Assembly (NCBI GenBank): GCA_958450325.1
Contig: OY288261.1
Span: 14,311,277 to 14,375,276, forward strand
Length of the DNA stretch: 64,000 nt
Direction: 5' to 3'
From: Agrostemma githago
Lineage: Eukaryota > Streptophyta > Magnoliopsida > Caryophyllales > Caryophyllaceae
The notes beneath the pieces were generated by a model. It saw nothing but the letters and a program-made list of their open reading frames with translations. It made no database searches and had not been told where the DNA came from. How positions within the stretch are numbered: the stretch's first letter is position 1; each line of letters begins with the position of its first letter. The translations under genes and the position numbers were made by a program. This document shows, in pieces, positions 9,286-20,100 of the stretch.

Positions 9286-10787
9286 CACACGCGGGTTTGG
9301 GTAGGCAAACGAATCTCGTGGTAATATTGATCTCGGGTTGAAATTTAAATCGAAGTTAGGAGTCGCCACCGAACTTTATGGGAGTTCGGACCCGTTCGAA
9401 CCCACTCTACACTTAGGCGTATCGTGCACAAAGCACGGCCCGCTTTAGTGCTTGAGTTTATGGGTTTGTCCCTTTGCATTACGAAACGACGCCGAGTTAT
9501 CGGGAATCGTGCATCAAATGACTCTCGTGTGCAACGGTTTCGGATATCCGGAAACCATGGTTCTGAGTAAGGGGTGAAGGTACGTGTTGGGAAGCCCACA
9601 AAGGACACCCAACCCCGCCTGCTCTTAGAGGCCTCTACTAAGATACCGTTCGATTTTCGTGTACGCGCGTTAGTTTGACGATTGAATGTTATGCAAACGA
9701 CATTTTAACTAAGCATGTGAATTATGTGTAAACTACGTCATTTAATGCATCTAGTTCACGTCAAAGTGGTTTAACATGTGAGATTCATTTATAAAACGAA
9801 AACATTGGAAATGAACAAAACTCGTAATGGATACAACATACACGGGCGGAAATACAACCCGGAAAATGCAAAACGACAAACAATAATATTAGCATACTCT
9901 CAATAATAACGGAAACGTAAGTAGATTACATGATTAGAGAATGGTACGATGCATGATTTAGAAGGAATTAGCACGTGATGGACTTGACACGTGACGACAA
10001 GAAAAGTCGTAAAAATATTTGACGAGGCTTTAAATAATGTAGGAAGCTCACATAAATGCGTTGTAAAGGCCACTCGATCGAGTCATAAGAGGGACTCGAT
10101 CGAGTGCCCCCTGTTCGAGCTGCTGCTCGTTTTCGTAGAGGTGATAACTTCGAATTTAATGATTTTAAAATCGATAGCTAACCGAGTTACGTAAAAATAT
10201 TAGGTAATTTAAACTCAACTCGGTTTTCGATACTCATAACATGTAATGTACGGTTACAAGATCGGTATCGGATAGTTTAAAATGAGTTTTATGAAATCGT
10301 TTTAAATTTGATTAGGACGAAATTGATTCCCTCCGTGTCACGACATCGTTACTAATCCTTACGGATTACATGATGTTTAATTTCGTGTCGACGGGTTTCC
10401 TACTAATCTCGAAAATGGCATCGGACACGTTTACTACGTGTTACCGCGATCGCGTTATGCCCTTAAGTGCTTAGGGCGGCGCTTCTCGAAAGGGTGCCAC
10501 CACTGTTACAACTCTTAAAGGGGTTAAACAGACTTGAAGCGGAACCGTAATTAAACGTGTTCGATCCGAAAGCGGTTTAAATATTATATAATTATACGCG
10601 GTATTAGTGTTGTAACGAAATGTAAATAAATGATAATAAAAAAAATGTTAGTGGTTAGAGTACGTAAAATAAAACATTAGAATGCAAAAATAAAATAAAA
10701 TAAAAAAGGTTAGAAACAAGGAATTAAAATGTTAGTGCAAAAATAAAAGGTTAGCGTCGTTAATATCGACTAATAATAATAGTACGT
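9286..10787 (-). repeat. Tat/Retand-like LTR fragment, inverted
   Basis: This stretch is closely similar, in the same plus-strand direction, to 35326-36900, which is part of the inverted LTR of element D. Shared landmarks are the GCGGGTTTGGGTAGG start, the CTGAGTAAGGGGTGAAGGTACGTG block, the CTCGATCGAG pair (10071-10105) and the run ending ATAATAGTACGT. Its outer terminus was displaced by the Athila insertion at 9285/9286, and it ends exactly where the D copy enters a TA/TG microsatellite. It has no gene. Confidence 0.82.
10072..10105. repeat. ACTCGATCGAGT palindrome pair
   Basis: Two perfect 12-bp palindromes at 10072-10083 and 10094-10105, the mid-LTR array of the B/C/D-type Tat LTR. Confidence 0.88.
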
Positions 10788-10797
10788 ATTGTTAGTT

Positions 10798-10905
10798 ACA
10801 ACGGAATAGGACAGAAATTCCTATTTGAGTTACCTGAACTTTTTCCTCGTCCCGAAAATACTGGGACCATGCCAGGAGCATTGCAGTCAATTGCTCGATA
10901 CCCAT
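10798..10905 (-). pseudogene. Antisense ORF N-terminal fragment (element C)
   Basis: Starting from the ATG at 10905-10903, the frame reads GIEQLTAMLLAWSQYFRDEEKVQVTQIGI, matching the first 35 or so residues of the antisense ORF of element A (from 24141). The rest is lost at the junction near 10798. Element B has a stop in this same segment while this copy does not. Confidence 0.78.
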
Positions 10906-11381
10906 AGCAGATACTTTTCTTGAAAGTCTAAAAGATTTTGAAAGGAAATTTGAGTTAAGATGCAAAAAGTTGAAACAGGAGGTCTTGTATTTGTAATAGG
11001 AAACCCTGACAGCATCCATAACTGTCATACCTCCTCAGCTCAGCCCTGCACGCGCAGGCCCGATCCCAGGCTTCAAAGCCCTTTTCAGAACATGATACAT
11101 GAATCGAGTCATCCCAAGCATTCCTGTCTTACAAATTTTCAAAAAATCCAAAATTTTCAAAAATCAAATTTTTATTTCCCCAGCGTGAGTCGGTGTTTCG
11201 CCTAAATGTTACATGCAAATTGCTATGTGTCAACATACAGGTTCACCCAAGACTTCAAAAGCAAATCTCTGTGCAGCTCATTTACTCCCCACGGAGTTAT
11301 CATCATCAAGACAAGTATGACCCTCTGCTTATGGCTGGCTAGCCCTTCACGCGAGTCTAATGAACTTGTCCAAGCCTCAGT

Positions 11382-11395
11382 CAAAGTGGGGGCTC
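11382..11395 (+). other. Polypurine tract of element C
   Basis: AAAGTGGGGGCTC directly precedes the TGTAGACACC start of the 3' LTR, as a plus-strand primer site should. The same tract precedes the 3' LTRs at 24941 and 28916. Confidence 0.75.
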
Positions 11396-11778
11396 TGTAG
11401 ACACCAGCATTTTGCCTGCTAATGTCTATGGCATTTCCCAACAAAACACCAGATGATGATCGGACGTAAACGTGACTTAATACGCTCGAATACGGACTCG
11501 GAATCAATAGTATCCGACGTGGGCACTTAGCAGAGTACAAATCTCTCAAAACCAACCTCAAATTCAGGCCCAGTAGGTCATTTCCAATAAAATGAGACTA
11601 ATTTGAGTCAAAACCGATACCGGAAATAAAACCATCTTTTTACGACCCAAAACCCGGTCCAAATCAAAAGCCGACATTGTAAAAGCTTCTAGAAACAGAC
11701 CAACGACCATCCAAGTCCAAGTCAAGGTCAAAAGCTTAAATATCTCAACCTCTCCTATATTCTCTCACCCGACCGATC

Positions 11779-11909
11779 CACTCGATCGAGTCACCTAGCC
11801 CCCTCGATCGAGTCACCTAGCCCCCTCGATTGAGTGGACCTTCAAAAACCAACCAGGCGCCTTCTTTAAGGCCACTCGATCGAGTGCAACAGGGCCACTC
11901 GATCGACTG
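11779..11909. repeat. CACTCGATCGAGTG palindrome array, promoter-proximal (LTR C)
   Basis: Five copies at about 11779-11791, 11802-11813, 11825-11836, 11873-11886 and 11896-11909; the fourth is the perfect 14-mer and the others have one or two changes. The array ends about 24 bp before the TATA box. Confidence 0.88.
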
Positions 11910-11932
11910 ACCCTAGGATGGGGGTAATTTTC

Positions 11933-11940
11933 TATAAATA
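11933..11940 (+). promoter_or_regulatory. LTR C TATA box
   Basis: TATAAATA follows the palindrome array and is conserved at the same place in LTR B (29435-29442). A CCCCCC run follows. Confidence 0.65.
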
Positions 11941-12833
11941 CCCCCCTTGCTCTTCACATTTTTTTTCTTCAGATTTACACACCTACATTTACACCACATT
12001 TCAAGTCATTAGCAACCCTACACAATACACTACACATCCCGAGAGCAACCCTAGCAATCCGTGACTAAAACCTCATAAAATACCGAGAAAATAGTCTCTA
12101 CAAACACAAACACCATAACTCTTCCTACATCCTCGATACTCCCGCGCACACGCCGCTACTAGGCGAGTCCCTTTCCGAGGCCAATTAAGCATGTAGGTTG
12201 AGGGTGTCATCAAACCCGATTCTCTTCTTTCTCTCTTCTCCTCGTTTTTTTTTATTCATTTTGCCTTTTTTATTTTATTTTTCGTCACTAGTATTGTATT
12301 ATCGTAATACTATTAAATTTTCGCTTATTACGTATCGAATATGAGGGATGATGGAATAAGGAAACACAAATACGAGAGTATTGCACTCTGTAGACACCCA
12401 CATTTTGACCGCCAGGTGTCTATAGTAGGTCCCACCAAACACCCGATGATGATAGGACGCAAACATGCTTTAATGGACTCGGATATGGGCTCGAAATCAT
12501 GGACATTTGGTTTAGGCTTATTACGGGGTACAAATTTTACAAAACCAACCTCAAATCCAGGCCCAGTGGGTCGTTTTGAGTCAAATAAGACTAATTTGGG
12601 TCGATTCCGACACCAGGAGTAAAACCGTCTTTTTACGACCGAGTCAAAACCCGGCCAAAAATATTCTCGGGACACACGAGTCGGCCGTGACACCTCACGC
12701 GGCTGATTCGGTTCCAAATACTACAAAAATCAGCTCCAAAAAAATATTAAACAAATCCGTTTAAGGATAGAATTCGATCTCAAGTAGAAATTTTATCCGA
12801 AAACCGAAACAAATCACCAACCGAGCTCAAACA

Positions 12834-12872
12834 CTCGGCCAAACAGCCGAGACACTCCTCCTTTCAGCCGAG
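12834..12872. repeat. CTCGGC/GCCGAG inverted words before LTR A TATA box
   Basis: CTCGGC (12834-12839) faces GCCGAG (12846-12851), with another GCCGAG at 12867-12872. This is the place where the other Tat LTRs carry the CTCGATCGAG palindromes. Confidence 0.65.
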
Positions 12873-12981
12873 TTACTTGGCTTCTCCACCAAGAAACGAG
12901 ACTTCCATTCCCTTTCAAACTCTCGCGTTTCTTATCCCAAACCGGTATTTCTTGTCATACAAACAAGGTTACCTCCACTCC

Positions 12982-12989
12982 TATAAATA
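12982..12989 (+). promoter_or_regulatory. LTR A TATA box
   Basis: TATAAATAG in the context CTCCTATAAATAGGACC, about 590 bp into the LTR and at the equivalent place to the LTR B and C boxes. Confidence 0.65.
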
Positions 12990-13820
12990 GGACCCCATAT
13001 TCAACACAAAAAACTACAATTTTGAACGACCAGAATACATACACACATCTAACATACGTACATCCTCGGTATCTAGTAAAAATAGTTCAAAGCAAGTCCC
13101 GACATATTCCCGAAGTAGCCTCGAAATTCCGACGAAACCGACCCACACAACCGACCGAAACCCGTCACATCCCACGTCCAAAAAACCGACACCTTAACTC
13201 ATCCGCATCATCTCGACGCTCCCGTGCCCAAGCCACTTTTCGACGAGCCTTATACCGAGAAACTAAAAAGCATGTAGGTTGAGGGTGTAAATCAAACCCG
13301 ATTCTTCTCCTTTCTCTCTCTCTCTCACGCCTTTTTTTTCCTTTTTTTCGTCTGTCACTTTTTTTTTACGGGTCGTCGATCGTTTCGTGTTATTAATATG
13401 GGTCGTTCGTCACATACTTTTATTTATATCTAATAATCGATACTATAAAACTATTTTTCATATAATGTTCTTAAAACACGATATCGATTCTCTAATCGAA
13501 TATCGTATCCACAAGAACTAAATTAATTAATTCTCGTTGATGCTAATAAAATCATCACCTTTTTTTAAACAAAATTCGATGATTTTAAACGCGGAGAGTA
13601 TTAACATCTTTTTCGTTCAAATCCTTTTTTTTCACTTTTCGTACAAAACAATCTTTTTTTCAAAACCTTTTCTAAAATCATTCCGACTATTTGATATCGA
13701 TTTCATAATCGAATATCGAATACGACGAATATCGAAAATATGAATCGAGTATAAATTAATTCATATTTGTACGCGATTTACAAAAATTAACGATTTTCGA
13801 CAAACAAAAAAAAACCCGAA

Positions 13821-13871
13821 CAGGCTGCCACGCAAGTCGCGCGCCTGTCAAGCGACTCGCGCAACAGCCTG
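13821..13871. repeat. Nested inverted repeat in mid-LTR A
   Basis: CAGGCTG (13821-13827) pairs with CAGCCTG (13865-13871), and inside it AGTCGC (13835-13840) pairs with GCGACT (13852-13857). It occupies the mid-LTR place where the B and D LTRs have CTCGATCGAG palindromes. Confidence 0.7.
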
Positions 13872-14693
13872 ATTCGCCGACCCCCTTTTTTTCGTTTCTT
13901 CGCTTTTCTATTTTTTATTCTTTTCGAACCTTACATTAAAAAGCGACTTTCGCGACATATTTCGATAAATACTTTTTTTTGACTTCGGTCAACGCGTGTT
14001 AATCCATCACGTGTCATAAAACTTTTCTAAAATCATGCATATCATTTATTTACATCTTTATTCGATTTATTCAAACGTTACTAACTCGTTTTCTCGTGTT
14101 TGTAGCAATTTATTTGTTTTTATCGTTTTATTAGACTAAAAACGACTTCACATGCTAAAATAACTTTGACGTTATTAGTTCAAGATGCATTAAACGACTT
14201 AGCAACCCATTTATTTATTTTTCTCACATGCTTAGAAAAATAATGTTTTCATATCATTCAACCGTCGAACTAACCCGTGTACGCCAAAAACGAACGATAT
14301 CTTAGTAAAGGCCGCTAAGTGCAGGCGAGGTTGGGTGTTCTTAGTGAACTTCCCAACACGTACCCTCACCCCTTACTCAGAACCATGGTTTCCGGATGTC
14401 CGAATCCATTGGCAACGAGAGTCATTCAATACACGGTATCCGATAATGTCGGTATCGGTATCGTAATGCAAAGGGATGAGCCCAATAAACTCTGACATCG
14501 GAAATGGGCCGTATTTTGTACACGGCCCACTACGACATAGAGTGGGCTCGAATGGTTCCGAATAACCACAAAATTCGGTGGCGACTCCTACTTCGATTTA
14601 AATTTCAATTTGACCATCTCATATGGAGATTCATTCGCCTCCCCAAACCCGCGCGTGGCCGCGTCGGGGTGGACCTATGTTATGTCCACAATT

Positions 14694-14711
14694 TGGCGAC
14701 TCCGCTGGGGA
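14694..14711 (+). other. Primer-binding site of element A (tRNA-Arg type)
   Basis: TGGCGACTCCGCTGGGGA lies three bases after the LTR end. It fits the 3' end of plant tRNA-Arg as recalled (ending CCCCAGCGGAGTCGCCA), the primer reported for Ogre-type Tat elements. Element D carries the same site on the minus strand at 35271-35288. Confidence 0.8.
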
Positions 14712-15773
14712 TCAACTGATGAGTTACTTACCATCGGCATCCCTAGGGTGAGACTCGAAAAGAAATCGTTCGAATAGTAATGTACACGTTTTAGTTCAAT
14801 GGGTCATGCATAACCCAATCTTTCCCGGGCCGGTTACTTGTGACCGACGTCCCACTATACCACGGTGCGTTCCTAAATGGACCCACTAAAGACTTCGATG
14901 GTGGAACTCGCATGGGTTTTACGGAAGGTTCTAAGACCAACTCGGCTTAGGAAGACCGTCCTGATTTGCGAGAAAGCTATCGTCGTTGGTATAGACCATA
15001 TTCGACCAACCGAGACTTAGACTAAGAGCATACATGGCGTCATTATACTGTTTCCGTGACTACATGCTACTTGATCCGTGTCTCGTCTTTTCAAAAACCG
15101 TCGTTTTCAAAAAACTTGCATCTTTTTCGAAAATTATCTATTTTTTTTCAAAACCCGGAAAGCTACCGAATTTAGGACTTATGATTTTGACTCAAAATAG
15201 CCTATTTTCTAGCCGGTATGCTGTCCAAACCTTTTCAAAAATCCAAAATCTCGGCCCGGTAACGTTTTTTTCGATTTTCAAAAAAATCGGGCCATCCTAT
15301 CCGACTTTGCTCGGTTTTCAAATCCAAATACTCTTTTCAAAGCTTTCTTCTTCTTAGGACTTCCCGTATTTAGCAGTGTCGGGTCTTGTCATAAGTTGTT
15401 GGAGTCCATAGCGTCGAAACTCCGTCGATCTTACATCACGAGTTTCTACCCCATCCCAAGTCCACCTTATTAGTCAAGGCACGGCCCACCTACGTAGGAC
15501 AAACTCCTACAAAGGGAAGCCCACTTACACAATCGAGTCCCAAGTCTGGGGATTAGCTCACACGTAGGTCTTTCTTCACACAGGACTAGGCCCATTCTGC
15601 CGAAATCCTAAAGAAAGCCCACCGTCCACGAGTCACCCGTCTAGGAGTCGTTTTTTTTAGTCTTTTTTTCCGAGTCTAGTCGTCTTTTCTTCTTGCTCGA
15701 GATGCACTCTTCGATCTGGGTTCGATTCTGATTACACGGTGTTCTTATAGACAGGCCACCTCACACCCGAACC
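14712..15773 (+). other. Leader of element A, no gene
   Basis: About 1.06 kb between the primer site and gag without a convincing ORF. It holds short T-rich and TTTTCAAAA-type words (15080-15350) that recur, inverted, in the leader of element D (about 34360-34890), so this leader is conserved in the family. Some Ogre elements have an extra ORF here; none is visible. Confidence 0.7.
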
Positions 15774-17102
15774 ATGACTAAGGACGCTATCGATCAACTG
15801 AACACCTCGTTGGCCAAGATCCAAGAACAACTCGACCGAATCAGGGGTGACCAGATCGCCATTGTTACCCGGGATAGCGCCATAGAACAGGACAAGCCGA
15901 GGGGTGAAGATGAAACTCATGGGCCTTTAGCCGAATTGACTAGCACAGTCCTCAAGCTACAAGAGCAAGTCCATTTGTCGACCCACAACTCGATCCATAC
16001 GGAGAATGCTCGGGCCTATGCACCTCTAACCGATGAATTGCCCGCCAATCTCAACCTGACGGGCCTCCCGATGTTCGACGGCACCGAAGACCCGGTATTA
16101 CATATCCGGGCCTTCAAAGAGTTTATGGCCCTAAAGGGAGTTAAGTCAAACATGTTAAAACATTTGTTTGCCACCTCACTCGAGAAACACCCGAAAGCCT
16201 GGTTATGTAGGCTCGATTCCAAGAAATACAAGTCTTGGGATGACGTGGCAACGGAATTCGCTCGGAACTATGCCGACAACACGGAGATCCAAACCACGAT
16301 GCACACCCTGGAAGTAATGGCTCAGGAACCAAAGGAGGGGTTTACGAAGTACCTTCAGCGCTGGAGGGCTAAAAGCGTCAAACTGGTCGATAAGCCCAGT
16401 GAAAAGGTCCTAGTTGAAGCCTTCGTCAAGAATCTCCTGCCCGCTTACCGGACCCATCTCCGGTATGCCATCATACCTAGCTTCGCGGTCCTAACCGAGA
16501 TGGGAACGAGAATCGAGGATGATCTAAGGTTGGAAAGCCTCACTAAGGCCTCCACCAAGGGATACCAAGGGGCCAGCTCATCAACAAGCAAGCCCACATC
16601 TGCCGCTGCTACTCGCAGCATTTTTGACGAGGTAAATCTACTTGATAACCCGTCCAAGAAGAATACCGCACCCCGGGTATTCACCGACATAGGTACCACC
16701 TATGCAAACGCCTTACAAAGGCTCTCATCAAAAGGCCTGGTCAATCCGATAGGCCCAACACCTGATCTTCCAGTCGAGCGTCGCTCCAAGTTCTACGATA
16801 TCCAAGCCTACTGCAAATACCATCAGGGTAAGGGACACGATACCGAGAAATGCTGGAAACTAAAGCATCTTATCCAGGATCTCATCGAAAGCGGGAAAAT
16901 CCCCTTACCTGGAGGCAAGCCCAACAACAAAGACAACCCGTTGGCCACTCACGCTATCTTCTCCGGGGAAGTCATAGACTGTTCACATCTCATTTCCCCG
17001 TTTATCCCGCAAATCAACGGGATCTGGTGCGACGATGAAGACGACGTCTATCTCACTAAAGGAGAAGTCGTCCCTATCACGCCCGAGAGTCCAAGGCCTT
17101 AA
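15774..17102 (+). CDS. Element A gag, 442 aa, intact
   Basis: The ATG starts MTKDAIDQLN, followed by a short coiled-coil-like segment. The Retrotrans_gag core covers about residues 100-240: PMFDGTEDPVLHIRAFKEFM, LFATSLEKHPKAWLCRLD, WDDVATEFARNYADN, EGFTKYLQRWRAKSVKL. A zinc-knuckle-like CKYHQGKGHDTEKC lies near residues 348-361. Gag forms the particle that holds element RNA. The frame stops at 17100-17102; pol lies in the -1 frame and is open across the gag stop. Element D carries a clear homologue at 33489-32626. Confidence 0.93.
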   Translation: MTKDAIDQLNTSLAKIQEQLDRIRGDQIAIVTRDSAIEQDKPRGEDETHGPLAELTSTVLKLQEQVHLSTHNSIHTENARAYAPLTDELPANLNLTGLPMFDGTEDPVLHIRAFKEFMALKGVKSNMLKHLFATSLEKHPKAWLCRLDSKKYKSWDDVATEFARNYADNTEIQTTMHTLEVMAQEPKEGFTKYLQRWRAKSVKLVDKPSEKVLVEAFVKNLLPAYRTHLRYAIIPSFAVLTEMGTRIEDDLRLESLTKASTKGYQGASSSTSKPTSAAATRSIFDEVNLLDNPSKKNTAPRVFTDIGTTYANALQRLSSKGLVNPIGPTPDLPVERRSKFYDIQAYCKYHQGKGHDTEKCWKLKHLIQDLIESGKIPLPGGKPNNKDNPLATHAIFSGEVIDCSHLISPFIPQINGIWCDDEDDVYLTKGEVVPITPESPRP

Positions 17103-17188
17103 CCAGCAGCCATGCCCTCGTCGTCACCGAACCACCACCTAAAGCGGAGGTTGCCCCGGAAGAGCCGCCAACTACTGAAAAGGCTCTT

Positions 17189-20100
17189 GTGAAGCAGCTG
17201 AGCAAGACTCGAGTTGACCTCTCTATATGGCAACTCCTGGTTAGCTCTCAGGAACATCGAGAGGCACTCACTAAGGCCCTCGACCAAGTCAAGATCGACT
17301 CTACGGCTACCCCAGCTGAAATGGTAGCCACGGTTCTGCCCCACCTAAAGGGGAAAGCTAAAGAAGAAGGCCCACTCATCACCTTCTCCGATGCTGATCT
17401 ACCATCATTTGGGCCAACCCACAACATGGCTCTCTACATCACTGTAATCTGCCGTGGAAAATATCAGCCCATGACCCTAATCGACGACGGGTCCGCAGTC
17501 AACGTCCTCCCCTTGAGGACCGCCAAAGCCCTCGGTATCACCGAGGCCGACTATATTCCTTCAGCTCAAACCATTCAGGCTTTCGACGGAAGTCCAAAGT
17601 CAGTAGCCGGGGCCGTAAAACTTACTATCATAACAGGCCCAATAGAGAAAGAGCTGGAATTTCAAGTGATCGACGTGACTTCTTCCTATAACCTTCTTTT
17701 AGGAAGACCCTGGATCCACGCGACCAGGGCTGTGTCCTCCACCCTGCATCGGAAGATCAAGCTACCTTTGCACGATACCGTCATCACTCTAGAAGCCACA
17801 CCTATGACTATGGCTAACTGCAACACCTCGGGCCGCACCGATCTTTGGGGGTTCGACTTCATAGGGGCCATCGAAGAAGAATACCTTTTCCGACCCTACT
17901 TCACGGTTAGCATCGACCGGATGTTGCAAAGTCTGGGCTTTCTACCGGGGGCTACATCAAGGCCCGATCTTCCCACAGGAAAAATCCTCGAAGTTCTGGA
18001 TAATGGGAGGATTCAAACTGGTATGGGTTACATCTTGACCCCGGAAAATATGGGCCAAACCGGAGCCGGCAAGATCATCTTCGTCACACCGGGGTTCAAG
18101 TCCGCCCAAACGAGCCTATATCGGCCCACAACCACGCGCCCTGGGACCCACTTGGCCCAGGTCTGCAACTATATACCAGACGACATCTTCGGCCTCGTCA
18201 AGTCCGAAGATACTAAAAATGCTGAGCCCGCATTAGGGCTACTTTTTGGGGAGGAGCTCGCGACCCCAACGTCAAAGGAAGAACTCGTCAGTCTCATTCT
18301 TCGCAGCCGCACCTTCGATCCATCCAAGCTGATCTCGGATGTCAGATCCGGAACAGGGAAGAGAGCCTGGAGGAAAACTGTCAAGTGGACTGACAGTCAA
18401 GGAAGGACTTTCAAGCTGATCACAGGGGAAGGAGAAATGCCAGAATCTGAGTCTGAGTCTGAGTCTGAGTCCGAGTCTGAGTCTGAGATTGAGTCTAGTG
18501 AGTCCGGTGCTAGGGTCAGTCCTGTAACTCCCCCTCTCCCTTTAGCTTTTCCTGGTGCTTCGGGGTCTGTCCCGGGCACCCTACCTATCCCGCCACTGAC
18601 TAGCGATCAAATGGCAGCTCTCTTCGAGCTATTTTCCCAACTTATGAATAATAACAACCGTTCTGCTTACGACTTGTCTCATTTTCAAAATTTCCTAAAT
18701 TTTCAAAATATTCTGTGCAATGACATTGAGAAACCCGACGAACTGGTATCCTTACCTCCACATCTGATCGAACAGCTAGAGCAAAGGGAGTCCCGCAATC
18801 CGGTAATCGAAGAAACCGAATCCATCAACGTGGGAACAACCTTAGAGCCTCAGATGCTTAAGATAGGGTTATCTCGAGATCCCGGGGAGAAACAACAATT
18901 CATCGATCTCCTTCAAGAATTCAAAGACGTCTTCGCATGGTCCTACAAGGACATGCCGGGGATAGACCGCGAAATAGCCGAGCACCATATACCGATCAAG
19001 GAAGGGTTCAAACCGGTTAAGCAGAAACTCCGACGCATGAGGCCCGAATGGTCCCTTAAGGTCAAGGAAGAAGTCGACAAACAATTCAAGGCTGGGTTCA
19101 TACGAGTCTCCGAGTATCCAGATTGGGTTGCGAATATTGTGCCGGTCCCTAAAAAAGACGGTAAGGTACCTGTCTGTGTAGACTTTCGGGATCTTAACAA
19201 GGCGAGCCCGAAAGACGATTTCCCGTTACCGCACATCGATATACTGGTGGATAACACAGCTGATCACGCCCTTCTATCATTCATGGACGGGTATGCCGGA
19301 TACAATCAAATAAAAATGGGAGAGGAAGATATGGATAAGACCACCTTCATTACACCTTGGGGTACTTATTGCTATACTGTTATGCCATTTGGTCTCATTA
19401 ATGCCGGAGCCACCTATCAACGAACCGCCACAACTTTATTACATGACATGATGCATAAAGAAGTGGAAGTTTACGTGGACGATATGATCGTCAAATCCAA
19501 GGACAAGGACGGTCACATCACCGCCCTGAGAAGATTTTTCACCCGATTACGCAAATACAACATGAGATTAAACCATCAGAAATGCAGTTTCGAGGTAACC
19601 TCTGGCAAATTACTGGGTCATATCGTTAGCCAACGCGGTATCGAAGTCGATCCAGCCAAAATTAAGGCTATCACCGAGATGCAGCCTCCTAAAACCGAAA
19701 AGGAGATAAGAGGTTTTCTCGGGAAGGTCCAATATATCAGCAGGTTCATTTCAAAACTAACCATGGTGTGTGAACCGATCTTCAAAAAGCTGAAAATAGG
19801 GGAACGGTTACTATGGGACGACAAGTGTCAAGCATCCTTTGACAGAATCAAAGAAATCTTGTCTTCACCGCCGGTCCTGATGCCACCTCAACCCGGTTTG
19901 CCTTTGTCGCTGTACCTAACCACGACAGAGACAGCCATGGGGGCTATGCTAGCCCAAACGGTCAATTCCGAAGAACGAGCTATATACTACATCAGCAAAA
20001 AAATTCTAGAGTACGAGTGTAAGTACACCATGCTCGAAAAGACGTGTTTAGCTTTAGTCTGGGCCACTAAGAAGCTCCGACATTACATGCTCAGTTATGA

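Larger units (their letters stand above)
10798..12388 (+). mobile_element. Tat/Retand-like element C, 3' end fragment
   Basis: It matches 28230-29880 of element B throughout: the start of the antisense ORF (minus strand, 10798-10905), the 3' untranslated part, the polypurine tract and the first 993 bp of the LTR. The LTR is interrupted at 12388/12389 by element A; the sequence that should follow (starting GATGTTGTCGG in LTR B at 29884) is not found after A. The left junction with the inverted LTR fragment has about ten bases (10788-10797) assigned to neither side. Confidence 0.8.
11396..12388 (+). repeat. LTR of element C (first 993 bp)
   Basis: It starts TGTAGACACC and is co-linear with LTR B (28916 onward), including the palindrome array (11779-11909), TATA box (11933-11940) and the GTAGGTTGAGGGTGTCAT block near 12190. 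It ends at CACTC (12384-12388), where LTR A begins; CACTC may be the 5-bp target duplication of A, but the other copy is missing. Confidence 0.85.
12389..14690 (+). repeat. 5' LTR of element A, 2302 bp
   Basis: It starts TGTAGACACC and ends TATGTCCACA, followed three bases later by the primer-binding site. Its end blocks (CTCACCCCTTACTCAGAACCATG near 14375; GCGTGGCCGCGTCGGGGTGG near 14653) are shared with LTRs B and D, but its interior differs, so it is a related subfamily. It carries a TATA box (12982-12989) and a CT-rich stretch after the GTAGGTTGAGGGTGTAAATC block near 13272. There is no convincing gene inside. Confidence 0.88.

Noticed and set aside
9345..9608. ORF in the inverted LTR fragment, also seen near 31234 and 35232
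   Set aside because: The frame recurs because the LTR end is a repeat; no start context or domain, and the frames are broken in some copies.
10072..11909. CRISPR-like repeat array
   Set aside because: The repeats are short palindromes in plant LTRs with irregular, conserved spacers shared by other copies; no cas genes and a eukaryotic context.
12384..12388. CACTC as confirmed target duplication of element A
   Set aside because: The partner copy is missing because the 3' side was lost at 24963, so it remains only a candidate.
12341..13282. Small ORFs in LTR A as genes
   Set aside because: They lie in LTR sequence, are not shared as frames with the other LTRs and show no domain.
15034..15357. 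ORF in the leader of element A as an extra Ogre ORF1
   Set aside because: Low-complexity Phe/Ser/Lys text from TTTTCAAAA words, no domain and no conserved frame in element D.
18397..18579. Minus-strand ORF with Asp-Ser repeats
   Set aside because: It is the antisense of the TCTGAG repeat in pol of element A.
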